A DNA stretch of 10,429 nucleotides from contig JNDT01001245.1 in assembly GCA_000697055.1 (NCBI GenBank), positions 1 through 10,429 of the forward strand, written 5' to 3'. The DNA comes from Saksenaea vasiformis B4078 (taxonomy: Eukaryota > Mucoromycota > Mucoromycetes > Mucorales > Saksenaeaceae). The notes below the pieces were generated by a model that was not told where the DNA came from, did no database searches, and saw nothing but the letters and a program-made list of their open reading frames with translations. The position numbers were made by a program, and so were the translations under genes. Below, in pieces: positions 7,417 to 10,429 of the stretch (its first letter is position 1; each line of letters begins with the position of its first letter).

Positions 7417-7488
7417 TCTCAGATAGTATAGTGGTGAGTATCCCCGCCTGTCACGCGGGAGACCGGGGTTCAATTCCCCGTCTGAGAG
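7417..7488 (+). tRNA. tRNA-Asp (anticodon GTC)
   Basis: A 72-nt cloverleaf without intron. The acceptor stem TCTCAGA (7417-7423) pairs perfectly with TCTGAGA (7481-7487), with discriminator G7488. The anticodon stem CCCGC/GCGGG (7443-7447, 7455-7459) closes a 7-nt loop with anticodon GTC at 7450-7452. The T arm CGGGG-TTCAATT-CCCCG (7464-7480) is perfect. The D region AGTGGTGAGT differs at one base from the AGTGGTTAGT I expect in fungal tRNA-Asp. A T7 tract follows. CCA is not encoded, as expected in a nuclear gene. It reads Asp codons GAC and GAT. It is the only intact copy in an array of relics, so it may be active or a well-preserved repeat member. Confidence 0.93.
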
Positions 7489-7492
7489 TACC

Positions 7493-7499
7493 TTTTTTT
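7493..7499 (+). terminator. Pol III T7 terminator of tRNA-Asp
   Basis: Seven T residues begin 5 nt after the discriminator base, the standard RNA polymerase III termination signal. Confidence 0.85.
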
Positions 7500-7584
7500 G
7501 CTACTTTTGTCTATCTTTTATCTCTCTCTTCCTTTTATCTGCTGTTTGCTTACTCAAACCCTTTGGCAAAGTACTGACACTGTT

Positions 7585-7634
7585 GATACCCCCCTGTATC
7601 CAGGGAGACCGGGGTTCAATTCCCCATCTGAGAG
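7585..7634 (+). pseudogene. tRNA-Asp pseudogene (3' half)
   Basis: The 3' half of tRNA-Asp is repeated: GGGAGACCGGGGTTCAATTC onward matches the intact gene through TCTGAGAG. The 5' acceptor strand and D arm are missing, the anticodon loop reads CCTGTATCC instead of CCTGTCAC, and a G-to-A change breaks one pair of the T stem. A T6 run (7639-7644) follows. It cannot fold into a complete tRNA. It lies in the last unit of the array, about 44 bp before the retrotransposon LTR. Confidence 0.85.
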
Positions 7635-7677
7635 TCCCTTTTTTATCTATTTTTTTTTCCATCTTTTATCTTCCTCC

Positions 7678-7938
7678 TGTCAGACCTGAAGTCATCAAAA
7701 CATTTTACCGAAATGTTTCCAAGAAGTTCTTAGATACTTCTCACATCTTCCACTTCATAGAACAGAATAGAATAGAATAGAAGATATCATTAGTATAAAT
7801 ATTTCACTTAGTTTTAGGCAATAAACATTATCGAATTCTCACACACTTTCGTTTTATTCTCTGTCTCTTTATTCTATTCTGGCTTGATTGGATATTGATC
7901 CAAAACAGTAGCTGTAAATCGACTTTATGAAAATGACA
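7678..7938 (+). repeat. 5' LTR of the Ty3/Gypsy element
   Basis: A 261-bp segment bounded by TGTCA and TGACA, the inverted terminal pentamers typical of LTR ends. Inside are TATAAATA at 7794-7801 and AATAAA at 7820-7825, giving the U3-R promoter and polyadenylation signals. A GAATA pentamer repeat (about 7764-7781) precedes the TATA box. Two bases separate the LTR end from a good primer-binding site. The 3' LTR is not in the window, so the borders rest on these signals rather than on comparison. Confidence 0.72.
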
Positions 7939-7940
7939 AT

Positions 7941-7955
7941 TGGTAGCTGATGACC
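7941..7955 (+). other. Primer-binding site, initiator tRNA-Met type
   Basis: TGGTAGCTGATGACC begins 2 nt after the LTR end. TGGTAGC is the complement of the conserved GCTA-CCA 3' end of initiator tRNA-Met, the usual primer of Ty1/Ty3-type elements. How far pairing extends past these 7 bases depends on the host tRNA sequence, which is unknown. The first ATG of the gag frame (7950) overlaps this site. Confidence 0.65.
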
Positions 7956-8972
7956 AATGAAACTACTGATACTGCTGAACAATGATATTTTACTATGCAA
8001 GTGACAATGGCTGAACAGAACACTCAGAATATGATGGCCGCGATGGCCTGAATGCTTGAACTGATTCAAGAACAGCAAACTGAACTACAGCTTATGCAAC
8101 AGGAAGCCCAGACTCGCCGACCAACTGGTAACAGATTACCAAGTGGCGTACGACCTGTGAAACCTGAGATCTTTAAAGGAGAAAGATCCTCAGCAACTGT
8201 GGAAGCCTGGATCTACACTTTTGAAAAGTTTGCCAAACTATCCAGATTGAATGACAATCAACGTATCATGTATGCTTCAACACTGCTTCGAGATGCTGCA
8301 GCAACCTGGTGGTGACATCTTGAGACAACATTCAACGAGAATGGTGAAAACGCTGTCCCAACCACTTGGTGCAATTTCAAGGATGATTTCCACAAGGAGT
8401 TCAAACTGAGTAACGCATCCAAACTGGCAAGACAGCATATCAAGGAACTACAACAGACCCGAACGATCTGCGAATATATTGTCACATTCTGTAACATCAT
8501 GCTCGACTTACCTGACATGTATGAAGAAGACGCAGTAGACCACTTCGTCCAGGGACTGCAATACATGGCACACCTACAAGTCTTGCTCAAGAACCTGCAA
8601 ACGTTAGTTGAAGCATACAAAGCTGCTGAGGCATTCAAAGCTGCTGAAGAGTGTGCTCAAGGACTTCGTGGTCACTCCATGCTTTCTGGTGATCAGAACT
8701 CCATGTACTCACCAAATGAACCTGTACCAATAGATCTCGATGCGATTCACTCCTGAAATAGCAATCGCTACACCACTGGTACCCTCCAGAGACAGCAGCA
8801 AACGTACCAACCAGACCATCAACAGTCAAGGCCTCAGGTCTGTTTCAATTGCGGAAACTCTGGCCACATTGCTCGTCAGTGCGCCCTGCCTATGCTGCCT
8901 GATGACATATGCTACCAACCTCAAGCTTTCAACTGTGCGAACCATTTAAAAGAACAGGCGCGTCAGGATTGA
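7950..8972 (+). pseudogene. gag: gag (Ty3/Gypsy capsid and nucleocapsid), broken
   Basis: Gag forms the capsid shell and packages element RNA. The frame runs from 7950 to TGA 8970-8972 but is interrupted by TGA at 7983, 8049, 8313 and 8754. The N-terminal coiled-coil-like segment (about 8052-8105, Gln/Glu/Leu rich) is followed by the retrotransposon gag domain with the KPEIFKGERS...W and TLLRDAAATWW signatures (about 8160-8312). It continues through a helical Ala/Glu-rich segment to a CX2CX4HX4C zinc knuckle, CFNCGNSGHIARQC (8841-8882). The frame continues unbroken in phase through the stops, so they are point changes rather than indels. Each stop is at a place where Arg (CGA) is plausible, for example after the double Trp. 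The zinc knuckle itself is intact. Confidence 0.88.
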
Positions 8973-8985
8973 AGGGAGTCCCTTC
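8945..8985 (+). promoter_or_regulatory. Candidate -1 ribosomal frameshift site, gag to pol
   Basis: TTTAAAA (8945-8951) matches the slippery pattern X XXY YYZ and is correctly phased: gag codons are CAT TTA AAA, and slipping back one base gives TTT AAA in the pol frame. The gag stop follows six codons after AAA. A hairpin GAAGGG-AGT-CCCTTC (8971-8985) lies 19 nt downstream, farther than the usual 5-9 nt spacing. The pol frame is closed by TGA codons just upstream of 8909, so gag and pol overlap and a shift is needed. Confidence 0.55.
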
Positions 8986-9592
8986 GTGTGAACGACCATC
9001 CCTTAACGTCACGAATGTCAAGACTACCACAGGCGATCCAACGGAAACACCACTGATCGATTTGTCCAAAAAACGAGATACTCTCCTAGATGACAACCAA
9101 TTAGAGAGAAAAAACCTACAGGATGATCTATTACATATTGACAAATTGAACTCAATAAAGAACATGGAATTACCTCTGTACTCCATGGTTTGCAATGGTC
9201 AGTTGGCAGACGTCTTATTAGATACTGGTGCCAGTGCCTCGTACATCGCCCCAAGAATGTGTCAAGATTCCAAATATGAAACGATCCAAGCATGATCTGT
9301 GGAAACTGCTGGAGGTCATACACTTGATGTCAATACCAAGGCCATTTTCAATCTGGAAATGGCCGGTGGTTTTTGACAGACCTGGCAAGCATATGTCCTA
9401 GATACAAAATTTGACATTATTCTCGGGCAAGATTGGTTCAAGCACGTGGCTCCCATCCCGGATTGGACGAATGATACCTGGGAGTTGGTGCAAGGCAACT
9501 TACAATATACATTGATCCTGAACACTCCACGAGAGGCACAGTTTGACCATGCAGCCTCATTAGTATCTGTTGTATCATGTAGTCATAAAGGT
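8946..9592 (+). pseudogene. pol: pol, protease part (Ty3/Gypsy), broken
   Basis: This part encodes the aspartic protease that matures Gag and Pol. It lies in the -1 frame relative to gag; the frame is open from about 8909. The catalytic motif LLDTGAS is at about 9215-9235, and SYIAP follows as usual. TGA stops at 9293 (before SVETAGGH) and 9374 (within GF-stop-QTWQAY) interrupt it. Beyond them, IILGQDWF (about 9418-9441) and the PDW/W-rich stretch are the usual Ty3/Gypsy protease C-terminal signature. Coding ends at about 9592 where foreign sequence begins. No frameshift indel is seen. Confidence 0.85.
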
Positions 9593-9796
9593 TGAAATAG
9601 AAGTGTGGAAAACAAAGAGATACAATGAAACCGAAGTGTAGGGAAGTTTATTCTAGAATCAGAACCACAGATCAAGACTACACTAGGTAGTGATATTTAT
9701 ATAGCACTGGATTGCATTAGTAATGGAGTTCCTGAGTTAGTTCAGATATATTTAATTAAACATCCACTTATAATCGCACTAGACCATTTGATATAG
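9591..9796 (-). mobile_element. Antisense solo-LTR-like insertion in pol
   Basis: About 200 bp of AT-rich sequence splits pol; reading resumes in the same frame after TAG 9794-9796. Read on the minus strand it has a TATA box TATATAAA (within 9691-9703), then AATAAA (plus-strand TTTATT 9647-9652), then an end TTCAAC at 9591-9596, which is the U3-R-U5 order of an LTR. It aligns with the second insertion at about 10201: GTTGAA to TTTATT spacing 56 versus 59 bp, and TTTATT to TATA about 48 versus 44 bp. Exact borders and target duplication could not be fixed. Confidence 0.55.
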
Positions 9797-10200
9797 CTGG
9801 ATACTACAGTATTCCATCGACAACTGAAGCAACTGGAATGCCACAACCAAATCGATGAAGTTTTTGTAGCCTATTGCACTAGTGACAAGGACCGCCACTA
9901 TGACAACAACTTTGACAGGGTGTTAGCCAAATTCTCTGACGTATTCAGAGATACTCTACCTGGATTACCCCCAGACCACGACGTAGAACATGTAATCGAC
10001 ACTGGTGATGCACGCCCCATCAACCGTCAACCATTCAAGATGAGTCCACTGGAGTTAGATGAACTTCGAAAACAGCTGCGTGAACTCCTTGACCTCAAGC
10101 TCATTCAACCAAGTAACTCTCCTTGGGGTGCCCCTGTGCTCTTCGTGCAAAAGAAAGATGGGTCCATGCGAATGTGTATTGATTACCAAGTGATCAACCA
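9797..10200 (+). pseudogene. pol: pol, linker and N-terminal reverse transcriptase, truncated
   Basis: The pol frame resumes with [19 protein letters not shown], continues through [15 protein letters not shown], then a conserved linker ([13 protein letters not shown]) and the first RT motifs: [20 protein letters not shown] and MRMCIDY. RT would copy element RNA into DNA in the cytoplasmic particle. The catalytic YxDD box is not reached because homology ends near 10200. The residue after CIDY is Gln (CAA) where Arg is usual, matching a CGA-to-CAA change. No stop is present from 9797 to this point, in contrast to gag. The reading that continues to 10369 is not RT. Confidence 0.88.
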
Positions 10201-10429
10201 AGTTGAAGAATTAGTAAGAGGGGAAACAATAAGAAAATACTTTGAGACTCTTGGTAGAGGTTTATTCAGAAGTAAAGATGATGATTACAGATGTCTACCA
10301 GCATTATTTATACTGTTCAAATGCTTATTGAGTATCTTAGTAATCAGAGGATGTGTAAGCTCTGAGTAATCATCATGGATCAATAATGATCCATGATTAT
10401 TAATGTCAAGTCAGAGAGCTGTCATCTAG
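10201..10429 (-). mobile_element. Second antisense LTR-like insertion, runs off window
   Basis: RT similarity stops at about 10200 and AT-rich sequence follows. On the minus strand it has TATAAATA (plus 10305-10312), AATAAA (plus TTTATT 10261-10266) and a TTCAAC end (plus GTTGAA 10202-10207), the same layout as the insertion at 9591. Whether it is a solo LTR or the start of a full element cannot be told. It ends the RT reading and contributes the last residues of the open frame to 10369. Confidence 0.5.
10367..10402. repeat. Long hairpin, 16-bp stem with 4-nt loop
   Basis: TAATCATCATGGATCA (10367-10382) pairs with TGATCCATGATTATTA (10387-10402) with a single mismatch and an ATAA loop. It belongs to the second LTR-like insertion. 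In LTRs such palindromes can lie in U3; a DNA-element foldback is also possible. Confidence 0.85.

Larger units (their letters stand above)
6887..7660. repeat. Tandem array of tRNA-Asp-type units with common spacer
   Basis: The spacer word GGCAAAGTACNGACACTGTT (the third copy at 7383 is followed by CA rather than GA) recurs at about 7047, 7207, 7383 and 7565 (steps of 160, 176, 182 bp). Three units share a longer block starting with an A6T6 tract (6936-6947, 7096-7107, 7270-7281) followed by GCYACTCTC, TATTTTGCTCTCTTAAAACA-type sequence and CCCACTTA. The unit with the intact tRNA has T7 plus GCTACTT at the equivalent place, so the T6 of the other units is probably the old tRNA terminator. Upstream of the T runs lie tRNA-Asp-like scraps such as ATAGTGGCGAG (about 6890-6900) and GGAGACTGCG. 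Open frames here (6729-7577) are not genes. Confidence 0.7.
7678..10429 (+). mobile_element. Ty3/Gypsy LTR retrotransposon, 5' part, decayed
   Basis: The order LTR, primer-binding site, gag, protease, reverse transcriptase is that of Ty3/Gypsy (Metaviridae-like) elements. Reading frames contain several stops and two foreign insertions, so this copy cannot be autonomous. RNase H, integrase and the 3' LTR are absent, either beyond the window or lost. The element starts directly beside the tRNA-Asp array. The 5 bp before the LTR (7673-7677, CCTCC) would be the expected target duplication if the 3' end still exists. Confidence 0.88.

Noticed and set aside
6729..7577. Several plus-strand open frames of 63-93 codons
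   Set aside because: They cross tRNA-derived repeats, hairpins and Pol III terminator runs and repeat the same peptide in each unit; not genes.
8258..9525. Minus-strand open frames opposite gag and protease
   Set aside because: Shadows of the retrotransposon coding strand, which has zinc knuckle and protease motifs.
10367..10429. Helitron 3' end (hairpin followed by CTAG at the window edge)
   Set aside because: The hairpin-to-CTAG distance (about 23 nt) is long, the following base is unknown, and the LTR-like layout with TATA and AATAAA on the minus strand explains the segment better.

Overview
The window looks like nuclear DNA of an early-diverging, repeat-rich filamentous fungus, most likely Mucoromycota (inference). 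Reasons: two genes with very short introns (45-53 nt, GTAAGT/GTATGT donors, CTAAC-like branch points), a eukaryotic tRNA-Asp(GTC) gene, and a Ty3/Gypsy retrotransposon whose Gag, zinc knuckle, protease and early RT motifs read like elements I associate with Mucorales. Nothing suggests a bacterium or an organelle.

Layout. 1-653: AT-rich DNA with a palindromic ATTCG/CGAAT-rich element and a degenerate 16-bp CAGTACA repeat. 654-1815: about 45 copies of a 26-bp minisatellite organised into 260-bp (10-unit) higher-order repeats, ending about 150 bp before the start codon of the first gene. 1964-5659: two plus-strand genes of unrecognised function. Gene 1 has 4 exons (485 aa, or about 540 aa if one A in a seven-A run is not counted); gene 2 has 5 exons (411 aa). 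I derived both models by joining open frames at GT-AG introns; every junction keeps frame. 5795-6400: a non-coding element with imperfect terminal inverted repeats, internal duplications and a nested palindrome. 6430-6667: a 13-bp tandem repeat. 6668-6795: four consecutive hairpins that all close on GCGAAGC or its complement. 6796-7660: an array of tRNA-Asp-like units with one intact tRNA-Asp, one 3'-half relic and several eroded copies separated by a shared spacer.

7678-10429: a decayed Ty3/Gypsy element entering the window from its 5' LTR: LTR, primer-binding site, gag with zinc knuckle, a well-placed candidate -1 frameshift site, protease, and the start of reverse transcriptase. All six internal stop codons before the first insertion are TGA at places where CGA (Arg) is plausible, which fits CpG decay. 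The element is interrupted twice (about 9591 and about 10201) by two related LTR-like sequences in antisense orientation, each with TATA-like and AATAAA signals on the minus strand; the second runs to the window end.

The two host-type genes are uninterrupted while the retrotransposon is broken. The most interesting items are the unknown gene pair, the GCGAAGC hairpin array, the tRNA-Asp relic array next to the retrotransposon, the gag-pol frameshift signal and the paired antisense LTR insertions. No database search was possible, so all family assignments rest on visible motifs.
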